Shown here in pieces: positions 18,823 through 28,128 of a stretch of DNA of 64,000 nt. The position numbers were made by a program, and so were the translations under genes. The number at the start of each line of letters is the position of its first letter. Position 1 is the first letter of the stretch. Where the stretch lies: contig CAVWQE010000004.1 of the NCBI GenBank assembly GCA_963757135.1, forward strand, positions 558,001 through 622,000, in the 5' to 3' direction. The stretch is from Gp1-AA145 sp963757135. GTDB taxonomy: Bacteria > Acidobacteriota > Terriglobia > Terriglobales > Acidobacteriaceae. The notes beneath the pieces are model-generated. The model saw nothing but the letters and a program-made list of their open reading frames with translations, did not search any database and was not told the DNA's origin.

Positions 18823-20017
18823 GCCTCTTCTTCAGTTGCACCACAGCGTCCAGCACTCGTTGCGCGACTTCCCACTTGGTGGTTTCCGCGACGTCGATGC
18901 TTTCTGAGGGAGTCAGGATCGTAACCGCGTTGCGATCGGAATCAAAGCCCACGCCTTCACGCGAAACGTCGTTGAGCACGATAGCATCGAGCGATTTTGA
19001 TGCCAGCTTGCGGCGCGCGTTTTCCAGTCCATTCTCAGTCTCGGCCGCAAATCCGATTATCAGCTGCGAAGTTTTTCGCCGCGCGATCTCCGCCAAAATA
19101 TCTTTCGTCGGTTCGAGTTCGAGAGTCAACGGCCCCGAGCGTTTGATCTTTTGACTTGGCGGGCGGCTGGCCGCGTAATCAGAGACCGCCGCAGTTTTAA
19201 TAACAATGGAAGACTCCGGCAACAGGCGGAGAACTGCTTCGAGCATTTGACCGGCGGATTCGACTTGCGTCACTTCCGCTGATGATGGCGGCTTCAACGC
19301 CGTCGGCCCGCTGACTAACAGAACTCTTGCGCCCCGGCGCAAAGCGGCTTCGGCGAGAGCGTATCCCATGCGCCCACTCGAGCGATTGGTCAGATATCGG
19401 ACAGGATCGATCTTTTCGCGAGTCGGCCCGGCGGTGATCAATACAGTCTCGCCCGCAAGATCTTGCGAACATCCCAGGGCTTGCATCACTGCGGCAACCA
19501 CAGCTTCATTTTCCGCCAGCCGTCCCGGGCCGGTCATGCCGCAAGCCAGATATCCGCTGTCCGGCTCGACAATGGTCACGCCGCGCTTGCGCAATATTTC
19601 AAGATTCTGCTGGGTCGCGGGGTGTTCCCACATATTTACGTTCATTGCGGGCGCAACCACTACCGGCGCGGTGGTTGCGAGATAAAGAGTGGTCAGGAAA
19701 TCGTTGGCGCTTCCCTGCGCAAACCTCGCCAGAACATCTGCAGTTGCGGGAACGACCAAAAGCGCGTCGATGGACTGCGCCACTGCGATATGCTCGATCG
19801 CGGAATCGATATTCGCTTCCGCGCCCGCTTCAGACGCGAACATGGCGGTAATAACTTTCTCTCCGGAGAGGGCGGCGAAGGTAAGAGGGCGGACAAACTC
19901 CTGGGCGGAGTTGGTCATAACGACCTGCACCCGGATACCCCGGTCCTGCAACAGGCGGGTGATTTCAGCCGCCTTGTATGCGGCTATCCCACCACAAACT
20001 CCGAGTGCGATTTTCAT
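18803..20017 (-). CDS. coaBC: Bifunctional phosphopantothenoylcysteine decarboxylase / phosphopantothenate-cysteine ligase
   Basis: The 404-residue protein has the flavin-binding CoaC domain first. It shows IALGVCGGIAAYKAAEI, VVAPAMNVNMWEHPATQQNL and the substrate-clamp cysteine in SGYLACGMTGPGRL. The CoaB domain follows, with LITAGPTREKIDPVRYLTNRSSGRMGYALAEAA and IIGFAAETENGLENAR. It makes 4'-phosphopantetheine from phosphopantothenate, cysteine and CTP. The last residues (LLAVSS) and the stop are encoded by a heptamer repeat array, so the natural C-terminus may have been altered by the repeat. The gene belongs to the yicC-gmk-rpoZ-coaBC series on this strand. Confidence 0.92.
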   Translation of the reverse strand: MKIALGVCGGIAAYKAAEITRLLQDRGIRVQVVMTNSAQEFVRPLTFAALSGEKVITAMFASEAGAEANIDSAIEHIAVAQSIDALLVVPATADVLARFAQGSANDFLTTLYLATTAPVVVAPAMNVNMWEHPATQQNLEILRKRGVTIVEPDSGYLACGMTGPGRLAENEAVVAAVMQALGCSQDLAGETVLITAGPTREKIDPVRYLTNRSSGRMGYALAEAALRRGARVLLVSGPTALKPPSSAEVTQVESAGQMLEAVLRLLPESSIVIKTAAVSDYAASRPPSQKIKRSGPLTLELEPTKDILAEIARRKTSQLIIGFAAETENGLENARRKLASKSLDAIVLNDVSREGVGFDSDRNAVTILTPSESIDVAETTKWEVAQRVLDAVVQLKKRLLAVSS

Positions 20018-20026
20018 GAGACCAGC

Positions 20027-20138
20027 TCTTAGCCTTTAGCAGTTAGCTTTTAGCGCCACAGCAACCAATGCCATAAAGCGGCACAAGGCATGTGCGAGAT
20101 GCGGCAAAAAGCTAAGGGCTAACAGCTAAAAGCTAACA
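20027..20138. repeat. Opposed heptamer arrays between rpoZ and coaBC
   Basis: Four units ending in TTAGC (20027-20054) face four GCTAANN units (20111-20138), with 56 bases between them. The two arrays are in opposite orientation and could pair as arms of a long hairpin in the rpoZ-coaBC transcript. They begin ten bases from the coaBC start and end nine bases from the rpoZ stop, so they sit in the space where a ribosome site for coaBC would be expected. Confidence 0.75.
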
Positions 20139-20147
20139 GCTGCGTTA

Positions 20148-20384
20148 CTAGTTTTCCCCAATCGCCTTGTCGAGCATTTCACTCGCGACTTCAACTGGCG
20201 AGGCAGGTGTCTCGGGGATAATCCATTTCACTTTGCCGGCTTTGATTTCGTCCTGCGCAATGCGGCAGGGCTTCCGCGAAAGTGTGTCGATTACAGGCGG
20301 CGCTCCACCCTGTAACTGGCGCGCGCGCCGTGCCGCCACCAGAATGTACCGATAGTTGCTGTCGAAACCGTTGATCAACTTCAT
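20148..20384 (-). CDS. rpoZ: DNA-directed RNA polymerase omega subunit
   Basis: The 78-residue product carries FDSNYRYILVAARRARQLQGGAPP and KPCRIAQDEIKAGKVKW, the omega core that helps assemble beta' into RNA polymerase. GGGGAG about eight bases before the ATG at 20384 decides the start; an earlier ATG at 20414 would lie inside gmk. The gmk-rpoZ-coaBC order is common in bacteria and supports the call. Confidence 0.85.
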   Translation of the reverse strand: MKLINGFDSNYRYILVAARRARQLQGGAPPVIDTLSRKPCRIAQDEIKAGKVKWIIPETPASPVEVASEMLDKAIGEN

Positions 20385-20400
20385 TGAATTTCTCCCCTGC

Positions 20401-21084
20401 TTACTTCCCGCCACCGGCGGCGGTTTCCTGGAATGACTGCAGAATAGGTTGCAGCCTTTCCCGACTTTGGTCGAGGCGGCAAATCTCCGCCCGGGCCGAC
20501 AACTGTGAGTCCCGCTGCCCGCTTCGCTTCTGCCGCTCCGAGAGCAGGATGGCTTCCAGAGCTTGCACCGAATCAGACAGCCGGTCGTTCACCAAAATAT
20601 AGTCGTATTTTTCGTAATTCTCAATCTCGCGGCGGGCCGTTTCCAGCCTCCGCTGAATGACCTCCGCGGAATCCTGGCTGCGTTCGCGCAGGCGCCGTTC
20701 GAGTTCGCTGCGATTCGGCGGCATGATAAAAATGCTGACCGCATCCGGAAGCTTGCGTTTGATCTGCTCCGCGCCCTGCACATCAATATCGAGCAACAGG
20801 TCGCTTCCTTCTTCTTCGGCTTTTCGCCAAAAGCGCTTCGCAGTCCCGTAGTAGTCGGTCTCAAAAACCCGGGCATACTCCAGGAATTCGTCATTGCGAA
20901 TCATCGCTTCGAACTCTTCGCGGGAAATGAAGTAATACTCGCGGCCGTTTTGTTCTGCGCCCCTCGCCTTGCGCGTAGTGTAAGAAATCGAAAACTCGAG
21001 GTTCAGAACAGTTTCGCGGATTCGGCCCACCAGCGTGGATTTCCCCGAACCCGACGGCGCCGAGATGATGAAGACGTTAGTCAT
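20401..21084 (-). CDS. gmk: Guanylate kinase
   Basis: The protein has 227 residues. It shows P-loop FIISAPSGSGKSTLVGRI (about 5-22), the GMP-binding SISYTTRKARGAEQNGREYYFISREEFE, LLDIDVQGAEQIKRKLPDAVSIFI and RLETARREIENYEKYDYILVND. It converts GMP and ATP to GDP and ADP. The C-terminal about 30 residues, rich in Gln and Arg, extend past the usual end. The ATG overlaps the yicC stop as TAATG. Confidence 0.93.
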   Translation of the reverse strand: MTNVFIISAPSGSGKSTLVGRIRETVLNLEFSISYTTRKARGAEQNGREYYFISREEFEAMIRNDEFLEYARVFETDYYGTAKRFWRKAEEEGSDLLLDIDVQGAEQIKRKLPDAVSIFIMPPNRSELERRLRERSQDSAEVIQRRLETARREIENYEKYDYILVNDRLSDSVQALEAILLSERQKRSGQRDSQLSARAEICRLDQSRERLQPILQSFQETAAGGGK

Positions 21085-21965
21085 TATTCGATGTTCTGCA
21101 CTTGCTCGCGCGCTTTTTCGATATCGGCCTTCATCGCGAGGCCCGCTTCCGTAATTCGCACTGCATCTCCAGCCAAGCCCGAGGTTTTCGACAACAGAGT
21201 GTTGGCTTCACGATTAAGTTCCTGCAGCAGGAAGTCTAACTTTTTCCCGACTTCGCCCTCGGAGTCAAGCAGCCCCAAAAAATGCTGCACGTGATTCTCC
21301 AAACGCACGAGCTCCTCATGTATGTCGCTGCGATCAGCCAGTAATGCAGCTTCCTGAGCGATTCGCTCCGGCGCCACCGATGCCCCCAGCCATTCCTGAA
21401 GTCTCGTGTTCAGCCGCTCTGTGTATCCTTTTAGTACCGCGTCGCGATGCTTTTTAACTTCGCCGCAGGCCGAAACTATGTGAGCCATCCGTTCGCGCAG
21501 CTCCCGCTCTAACGCACGGCCTTCCTCCTCGCGCATGTGGTTCAATCGTTCCAGAGCTTCGTCCAATTTGGGAAGAACCGCGGGGGCGAGTTCCTCGTCA
21601 GCCGGCCCGGCGGCCCCATCGAGCGCACCCGGTAGCCGCAACACAGAATTAAGATCAGGCTCGGCGGCAATTCCAACCTCGGCCGCGGCCGCGCGAAAGG
21701 CCTGCACATAGGCCGAGACTAACGGACGGTTCAGCGCCATTGCGCCAGCGCCCTGGTCGAATGAAAGATTCACATCCACATGGCCGCGCGCCAGCTTCTC
21801 CTTCAGCACCCGACGCAACCGCATTTCCAGCGCGTCGGAATATGAGGGTAGCCGGAAGTGCAAATCCAGAAAACGATGGTTTACAGACTTAATCGACAGA
21901 CTGAACGCCAGATCGCCTGCCAGGCCTTTCACTTGCGCGAACCCCGTCATGGAGCGGATGGTCAT
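21084..21965 (-). CDS. yicC: YicC family protein, probable endoribonuclease or stress factor
   Basis: The 293-residue protein has the YicC N-terminal signature, RSMTGFAQVKG and SIKSVNHRFLDLHFRLPS, and the C-terminal DUF1732 domain with DRSDIHEELVRLENHVQHFL and KKLDFLLQELNREANTLLSK. Family members have been linked to RNA degradation and stationary-phase survival. Genes beside gmk are the usual location. It is coupled to the ABC exporter gene by TGATG and to gmk by TAATG. Confidence 0.88.
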   Translation of the reverse strand: MTIRSMTGFAQVKGLAGDLAFSLSIKSVNHRFLDLHFRLPSYSDALEMRLRRVLKEKLARGHVDVNLSFDQGAGAMALNRPLVSAYVQAFRAAAAEVGIAAEPDLNSVLRLPGALDGAAGPADEELAPAVLPKLDEALERLNHMREEEGRALERELRERMAHIVSACGEVKKHRDAVLKGYTERLNTRLQEWLGASVAPERIAQEAALLADRSDIHEELVRLENHVQHFLGLLDSEGEVGKKLDFLLQELNREANTLLSKTSGLAGDAVRITEAGLAMKADIEKAREQVQNIE

Positions 21966-23824
21966 CAGAATTTTCCGGCTTCCTGCGGCAGAGCCACTGG
22001 CCGCGGCTGCTCGACATCGATGAATTGAAGATCATACAGGCGGCGGTAGGTTCCGAGTTTTTGCATGAGTTCTTCGTGCGTGCCGATATCGGCGATGCTT
22101 CCATTTTCGATGACCACGATGCGGTCCGCCCGCCGGACAGTGGACAGGCGATGCGCAATCACGACCACGGTGCGGCCGGACATCAGATTCTGCAGCGCCG
22201 ATTGCACCAGCGATTCGGACTCGCTGTCGAGCGCCGAGGTCGCCTCATCAAGAATAAGAATAGGCGCGTTTTTCAGCAGGGCGCGGGCAATGGCAATGCG
22301 CTGACGTTCGCCGCCCGAGAGCCGCACGCCTTTTTCGCCGATAACAGTCTCGTAACCGGCAGGAAGCTCCATGATGAAATCGTGGGCAAGCGCGGCGCGG
22401 GCTGCGGTCTCCACGCTTGCCTGCGAAACGGCGGGCTGACCGTACGCAATGTTGTTGCGCAGGGTGTCATTAAAAAGCACGGTCTCCTGGGTGACGACAC
22501 CGATCTGCGAGCGCAATGAATTCAGAGTAACGTCGCGGATGTCGTGGCCGTCAATGACAATGCGACCGGTAGTCACGTCGAAAAAGCGCGGCACCAGCGA
22601 AACCAGCGTGCTCTTGCCGGCACCGCTCGAGCCGACCAGCGCCAGAATCTCGCCGGCTTTGACTTCCAGCTGGATGTGGTTGAGAACCTGCCTTTGCAGG
22701 CCTTCCGCCTCGTAACAGAAAGTTACATCCTCAAATGCGATTTTTCTCGAAAACGGAGGAAGCGTGGTCGCGCCGGGTTTTTCCTGCACCTCGTCGCGAA
22801 TTTCCATGAATTTGAAAATTTCCGACGATGCGCCCATCGCCTGCTGAAAGCTGTTGTAGAAGAGCGCAAACTTGCGCACGGGATCGTAAAGCTTAAACAC
22901 CGCGATGATGAAGGCGACAAAGATGCCCGGCGTCATCCAGCCATGCACGATCTGCCTTCGGCCTAACAACAGGAGTAAGGCAATCGCGATCGCCCCGAAA
23001 ATGTCCATGAGTGGCGAACTGATCGCAGCAGCCGCTACCGAGCGAAGATTGGCGCGAAACAGTCGCTGCGCGGCTTTGCGGAAGCGGGCGAACTCCCAAG
23101 CCTCCATGCTGAATGCTTTGACTATTCTGTTGCCGGTAATGGTCTCGTGAAGGATGTTCTGGATGTCGGCCAGATGGTCCTGTCCGCGCCTGGTGGTGTG
23201 CCGCACCCGGCGCCCGATTCTGGAAGCCGAAAAAATAATGAAAGGGACGAACAGGAGAAGCAGCCATGCCAACTGCTTGCCTATAACCACTACCACGGCA
23301 GCAGTGAATAGAAACGTGAAAAACTGCTGCAGAAATTCCGCCAGCACGCTCGACATCGCGTACTGCACGCGCTCGATGTCGTTGACAATCGTCGAAAGCA
23401 GCGTTCCGGTCGAATGCTTTTGAAAGAACGCGGAGGAGCGCCGCAGAATTGACTCGTACAACGAGTTACGCATATCCGTGATCAGCCCGTATCCCGCGTA
23501 ATTCACCAGATAAGTGCCGGCGTAATCGAACAGGCCTTTGAGAATGGTTGATGCCACGAATGCGAACGCAACTACCGTCCAGGCATTGTGGAAATGCGAC
23601 GGCACAAATCTTTGCAGATAAATGGTGTGATGGGTATAGGGAACGGTGAGCAGCAGGATATTGTCTGAGCCCGACGAAGGATTCAGCACGCGGTCGAGCA
23701 CCGGCCCAATCAACAACACGCGGAATGCATCCAGGAAACCAACCGCCGCCAGCAACAACACCGACGGAATAAATTGCCACCAATATGGCACCAGGTAACG
23801 CAGCAGGCGCGTCAGTTGGCGCAT
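21965..23824 (-). CDS. MsbA-like ABC exporter (permease-ATPase fusion)
   Basis: The 619-residue half-transporter has six membrane helices (about 15-320) and one ATPase domain with Walker A ALVGSSGAGKSTLVSLV, signature VRLSGGERQRIAIARALL, Walker B PILILDEATSALDSES and the switch histidine IAHRLSTV. MsbA-type exporters flip lipid A-core across the inner membrane, and an LPS role fits this window, but drug export cannot be excluded. AGGAG six bases before the ATG at 23824 favours this start over a TTG at 23842. It is the first gene of the yicC-gmk-rpoZ-coaBC series. Confidence 0.82.
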   Translation of the reverse strand: MRQLTRLLRYLVPYWWQFIPSVLLLAAVGFLDAFRVLLIGPVLDRVLNPSSGSDNILLLTVPYTHHTIYLQRFVPSHFHNAWTVVAFAFVASTILKGLFDYAGTYLVNYAGYGLITDMRNSLYESILRRSSAFFQKHSTGTLLSTIVNDIERVQYAMSSVLAEFLQQFFTFLFTAAVVVVIGKQLAWLLLLFVPFIIFSASRIGRRVRHTTRRGQDHLADIQNILHETITGNRIVKAFSMEAWEFARFRKAAQRLFRANLRSVAAAAISSPLMDIFGAIAIALLLLLGRRQIVHGWMTPGIFVAFIIAVFKLYDPVRKFALFYNSFQQAMGASSEIFKFMEIRDEVQEKPGATTLPPFSRKIAFEDVTFCYEAEGLQRQVLNHIQLEVKAGEILALVGSSGAGKSTLVSLVPRFFDVTTGRIVIDGHDIRDVTLNSLRSQIGVVTQETVLFNDTLRNNIAYGQPAVSQASVETAARAALAHDFIMELPAGYETVIGEKGVRLSGGERQRIAIARALLKNAPILILDEATSALDSESESLVQSALQNLMSGRTVVVIAHRLSTVRRADRIVVIENGSIADIGTHEELMQKLGTYRRLYDLQFIDVEQPRPVALPQEAGKF

Positions 23825-24059
23825 GCCCGACTCCTGGACCAAGAATTAAGTTCGTGGGCGCCATGCGATCGGCATTGCACGCGGGAACCGCGGGGTCTGA
23901 TTGGCATCCGTTGCAAGCCCTTATTCTACTTGAGAGTCCATGATTTCATGCCCTCCGATCATGGTTCACATCTTCGTTCTGAAGCGGTTCCGATGCGGAA
24001 CTGGGGTGGTGACATTCAGCCCTGTGCTGCTATCCTAATGCGCCGGTCAGGAGGAATCA

Positions 24060-25667
24060 TTGAGAAGCAAATCTCTTTTACTCTTCTTTACATTCATTTT
24101 CCCAAGCTTAGTTTTCGCGCAACAACCGCAATCATCTTCAGCTCATCACTTCAACGGGCAGACCTGGTGGGACCGCGTCAAAGTCCTCGCCGACGACAAA
24201 TTAGAAGGTCGCGATACCGGCAGCCTAGGCGAACATGCCGCGCAGCAGTATGCAATTCAGCAACTGAAGGCCGCGGGAGTTGAACCCGCCGGCCTCAACG
24301 GCTTTTATCAGCCAGTAAAATTTGTTTCCCGCAAAATTGTCGAAAGCGAATCCACCCTGGCCTTGATCAACGGCGGCAAACGCGAACCGCTCGTTCTCGG
24401 GGACGACGCCATCATCAGCGCGCGCATCATGCCTGCGCCTCACGTACAGGCCGGGCTGGTTTTCGTCGGCTACGGTTTGAAGATTCCTGAGGCCAACTAC
24501 GACGACTTCGCCGGCCTCGATGTTAAAGGCAAACTCGCGGTAATCATCTCGGGATCGCCCGCGGGGGTTCCGGGTGCCGTCGCCTCGCACTACCAGACTC
24601 TGGCGGAGCGCTGGAAGACGCTCAAAAGCGTCGGCGCCATCGGGATGATTACCATCATGAATCCCGCCCTGGTCGAAATTCCCTGGGCGCGAATTGCGCT
24701 GAATCGTGCTGAGCCATCCATGGACCTTGATTATCCCGAATTCGCAGAGACTGAAGGCGACCAACTCGGCGCGTACATAAATCCGGCAAAAGCCGAGAAG
24801 TTTTTCGAGGGATCAGGACATACTTTCTCTGAAATCGCCGCCCTGGCAAAGCAACACCAGCCGCTGCCGCATTTCCCACTCGCGGTTTCGCTCGAAGCCA
24901 AGACTAAGGTAGAGGTCAACAAGGTTGAGTCGGCAAACCTGATGGGGACGTTGCCTGGGAATGATCCCGCGCTAAAAGGCGAGTACGTAGTTCTCTCCGC
25001 GCACCTCGATCATCTCGGCGTCGGCGCGCCCGTGAACGGCGACCGCATCTACAACGGCGCCATGGACAACGGCTCGGGCAGCGCCCTGCTGCTCGACATG
25101 GCAGCGAGTCTGCGCAAAGATCCTGCCAACCTGCGCCGGTCCGTACTCTTCGTTCTAGTCACCGGCGAAGAAAAGGGCTTGCTGGGATCGAAGTACTTCG
25201 CCGCCCATCCTACGGTGCCGACAAAGTCCATGGTGGCGGACATCAACGTTGATATGTACCTGCCGATCATTCCGCTGAAAGTGTTTACGGTTTACGGCCT
25301 CGCCGAATCCGATTTAGGAGACCGGGTAAAGGAAGCCGCGCAATCGATCGGCGTTCCCGTGCAGCCCGACCCTGAGCCACAGCGTAATATCTTCATCCGC
25401 AGCGACCAGTACAACTTCATCGTCCACGGAATTCCATCACTGATGATTGACGTGGGCGCTGTTAAGGACTCTCCGGAGACGGCGACTCTGCGAGAATGGC
25501 GCCACACGCGTTATCACGCGCCTTCCGATGACGTGAATCAGCCGGTGAATCTCGACACTGAAGCCAGCTATGAAGAGATGATCCGCGCGTTGGTAATCGA
25601 TATCGCCAACGACAATCATCGCCCCGAATGGAAGCCGGACAGCTTCTTCAAGCAGTACGCGCAATAG
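24060..25667 (+). CDS. Exported M28 family metallopeptidase with PA-like insert
   Basis: The 535-residue protein begins with a signal peptide (LLLFFTFIFPSLVFAQQ). A segment around GLVFVGYGLKIPEANYDDFAGLDVKGKLAVI resembles the protease-associated domain. The M28 zinc site follows: LSAHLDHLGVG, NGAMDNGSGSALLLD, LVTGEEKGLLGS, DINVDMY and a histidine in RHTRYHAPSDDV. These are two-zinc aminopeptidases that probably act on peptides in the periplasm or outside the cell. The start is TTG at 24060, with GGAGG seven bases upstream. It is transcribed alone, divergent from the ABC exporter. Confidence 0.85.
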   Translation: MRSKSLLLFFTFIFPSLVFAQQPQSSSAHHFNGQTWWDRVKVLADDKLEGRDTGSLGEHAAQQYAIQQLKAAGVEPAGLNGFYQPVKFVSRKIVESESTLALINGGKREPLVLGDDAIISARIMPAPHVQAGLVFVGYGLKIPEANYDDFAGLDVKGKLAVIISGSPAGVPGAVASHYQTLAERWKTLKSVGAIGMITIMNPALVEIPWARIALNRAEPSMDLDYPEFAETEGDQLGAYINPAKAEKFFEGSGHTFSEIAALAKQHQPLPHFPLAVSLEAKTKVEVNKVESANLMGTLPGNDPALKGEYVVLSAHLDHLGVGAPVNGDRIYNGAMDNGSGSALLLDMAASLRKDPANLRRSVLFVLVTGEEKGLLGSKYFAAHPTVPTKSMVADINVDMYLPIIPLKVFTVYGLAESDLGDRVKEAAQSIGVPVQPDPEPQRNIFIRSDQYNFIVHGIPSLMIDVGAVKDSPETATLREWRHTRYHAPSDDVNQPVNLDTEASYEEMIRALVIDIANDNHRPEWKPDSFFKQYAQ

Positions 25668-26018
25668 TGAGGGTCGTGGAAGATCGGCCATTAATGGCCG
25701 CGTAAGACGCGAATGTTAGTCGCCCTTTAGCGCCTGAGGCTCCTCCGGAGGCTGCCCGACGCGGCTAAGAAGACCCGCTCTTTCACCTGCCCATGACCGC
25801 GCGCCGTCTGATTCGCCAAAACTCTAAACGATTGTCATCTCGAAGCCGCTCTCCGAAGGAGGGTGGGAGAGAGACCTTACGAAGCGCGCGCACCTTCTCG
25901 GACGAAGTTAGGATGCCATAGGCCCACTGCATAACCTTCCACTCCTCACTTCGCGGTATTCCTCCGCTCAACCTTCACCCAGTACCCCGACCGTGTTGCC
26001 CCGACTTGCAACTCGTGG
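25668..26018. other. Intergenic stretch with short palindromes
   Basis: No gene is apparent in these 351 bases between two convergent genes. A perfect 16-base palindrome, CGGCCATTAATGGCCG, lies at 25685-25700 just after the peptidase stop, and CCTCCGGAGG at 25742-25751. Either may take part in transcription termination, but neither is followed by a T-run. Confidence 0.4.
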
Positions 26019-27487
26019 CTACACGTCCGCGAACATCTTCGCGTAGTGCCTGTACCAATCACTCTGAAACCGTTCTTCCGGGTCATGCTTCTTCTTGAGG
26101 CGAAGAAAATCCGCGAACTGGGGATAACAAGTTTCAACTTGCTTCTGCGAAGCATCCCGATGGTAGGTCAGGTAGTAGGTGCCCTGTCGCCGGATCGCCA
26201 TATCAATGAGTCGGCGAAATGCCTGGGCTGAGCGATCGAGTCCCTCAGGGCTGTGGACAGTATGCAGGTTAAAAATCGTGCAAGCGTAAGGCTGCTTCGC
26301 CCATGCCAGAAAGCTTTCGTCATCTCTTTCTGTGAGGCGAACGGTTCCATAGATCAAATCGACTTTGTTTTTTCAAAATCTTCTCGGACTTCGTCCAGGA
26401 AATCCTTCAGGGTTTCTCTGGGAACGTCTATTTCCGTGATGACCTCGCTTGCAGGATAAGGCGCATGAAGTCGCTGATCGATTTCCCGATGGTAATTATC
26501 GGGGTAGATGCTCAACTGGTGCGTGTCCGACCAATAGATCTGGCCATTCGTCGAAAGGTAGTAGCCGGAGTAGATCTCGAAAGCTTTATGGGGATCGGTA
26601 TGCGCCAGATAGAGCAACCGCCGCCAATTTTCGTCCGAAAGTTCCTTCTGCTCAGGCTTAACCGCCGAGTCAATCGGCACTGGCCGATAGCAGGAGAAAA
26701 CGCCTCGTCGCAGGAAATCGTCGGAATCGCGTTCGACCGCGAACTGGAAGTCGCCATACAGGAATCCATCGGCGATTCGCTTTTCGAAAGCAGTCATGAG
26801 GCCGTCGGTGGTCCGCAGTTCGACAACTCGCTCCAGCTTCTTCCTCGGCACAAGTCGCAAGCGGACCGAGGTCACGACTCCGAATAGGCCATAGCCACCG
26901 ATCACCAGGCGGAATAATTCGGAGTTCTCCGTGCGGCTGCAAGTCTGAGGAGTTCCCGTTGCGTCAACCAGGGCGAATGACTCTACATCCTGGATGAAAG
27001 GTTTGAGCTTCAGCCCGCGACCGTGGGCGTTCGCAGCCATAGTGCCCGAAATCGTGAGGCGATCGGCTCCCGTCTGCTTCTGAGCGATGCCCCAACCCTC
27101 GCCATTTGCAGCCTGTTTACTCAGATATGAGTTGATAAGTTCCGGCCACTCAATCCCGGCCTCCGCCTCTATAATTCCTTGCTCACGGTCGAAGCTGACT
27201 ACGCGATTCAATTTGCGGACGTCAATCAGCAGGGTATCGGAGCCGAATTGCTGCCCTCCCATTGCATGCCGTCCGCCTGCGACCGAGATGCATTTCCCCT
27301 GCTTCCTTGCCCGATGGATGATCGCCCGAACAGCGGCAATTGACTGCGGGTGGAGTATCTCCAGCACATGGGTCGAGTTCAGCTGTGAATGAACGTCATT
27401 AACAACGAGTAGATCAGATTGCGAAAGAAGACTTGGGCTCGCAGTAAGCGCAACCGAAGCAGCGATAAACTCGCGTCTGGTAAACAT
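26019..27487 (-). pseudogene. FAD-linked oxidase, exported, interrupted by a -1 frameshift
   Basis: The first part (27487-26354, 377 codons) has a twin-arginine-like leader, TRREFIAASVALTAS, and the FAD domain motifs SVAGGRHAMGGQQ, LTISGTMAANAHGRG and VIGGYGLFGVVTSV. It stops just after DFEKTKSI. The rest (26357-26019) continues the protein in another frame: LIYGTVRLTERDDESFLAW and, at the end, DFLRLKKKHDPEERFQSDWYRHYAKMF. One extra A in the A6 run near 26371-26376 would join them as DFEKNKVDLIYGTVR. It is therefore a recent indel, a read error or slippage. The intact protein would be an oxidase of the same family as 5190-6770, with unknown substrate. Confidence 0.75.
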
Positions 27488-27524
27488 GAACTCGCAATCA
27501 CCCCATCAACTCGAAGATCAAACC

Positions 27525-28121
27525 TTAAAACACAAATGGAAGCAGCCGCCAGGTTCGCCGTGCATATCTGCGATAGGCTTCACCCAGCGCTGTCGTAAGC
27601 GCAGCTTCCTCAACTCGAATGCGATAGACGTAAGCTACACCGAGGCAGAACGTGCCGGCGAATACGGCAAGCCAGTTCTCGAGCGCCAGTCCGAAGCCGA
27701 TTAACGTCAATAACGCCCCTGTGTATGACGGATGCCGCACGTACCGGTAGGGCCCGGCTTCCACCAAGTGCTGATTATTTTGGACTGTCACATCAAAGGT
27801 GAAGTACTTTCCCAACACTGAAGCTGAATACCAGCGGAAGGCGATTCCTGAAAGCATCAATGAAACTCCGATGAAGAAGGCCACCTTGCCAGGAATCGAA
27901 GCACTTCGAACAAACCTCGTAGCGATAAAATCCAACGCTATGCCGACACACCACAAACCGGCAATCACGTTCAGCGACCCTTTATCATGATGCTTGTCCG
28001 AACCCGCCGCCCGTCTCACTTTGGAAGCAACGAATTCGGGAACAATCCAAACTGCAAACGCAATCCAGAAGATTGCTGCCATCTCGGGGCGGCTGCGGAA
28101 TGGAAACGTGTAAGCAGTCAC
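27525..28121 (-). CDS. Isoprenylcysteine carboxyl methyltransferase-like membrane protein
   Basis: The 198-residue protein has about five hydrophobic segments. It has the ICMT signature VEAGPYRYVRHPSYTGALLTLIGFGLALEN near 118-147, and RIRVEEAALTTALGEAYRRYARRTWRLLP at the end. It probably methylates a membrane-associated or lipid substrate with SAM; the substrate is unknown. It lies seven bases after rapZ and 37 before the FAD oxidase on the same strand, so the three are likely cotranscribed. Sequence similarity to the ICMT-like gene at 9718 appears limited to the SAM motif. Confidence 0.75.
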   Translation of the reverse strand: MTAYTFPFRSRPEMAAIFWIAFAVWIVPEFVASKVRRAAGSDKHHDKGSLNVIAGLWCVGIALDFIATRFVRSASIPGKVAFFIGVSLMLSGIAFRWYSASVLGKYFTFDVTVQNNQHLVEAGPYRYVRHPSYTGALLTLIGFGLALENWLAVFAGTFCLGVAYVYRIRVEEAALTTALGEAYRRYARRTWRLLPFVF

Positions 28122-28128
28122 GGCGCGC

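Noticed and set aside
25946..26155. Minus-strand frame at the end of the broken FAD oxidase
   Set aside because: It is a different frame across the oxidase's C-terminus and following gap, with no conserved motif.
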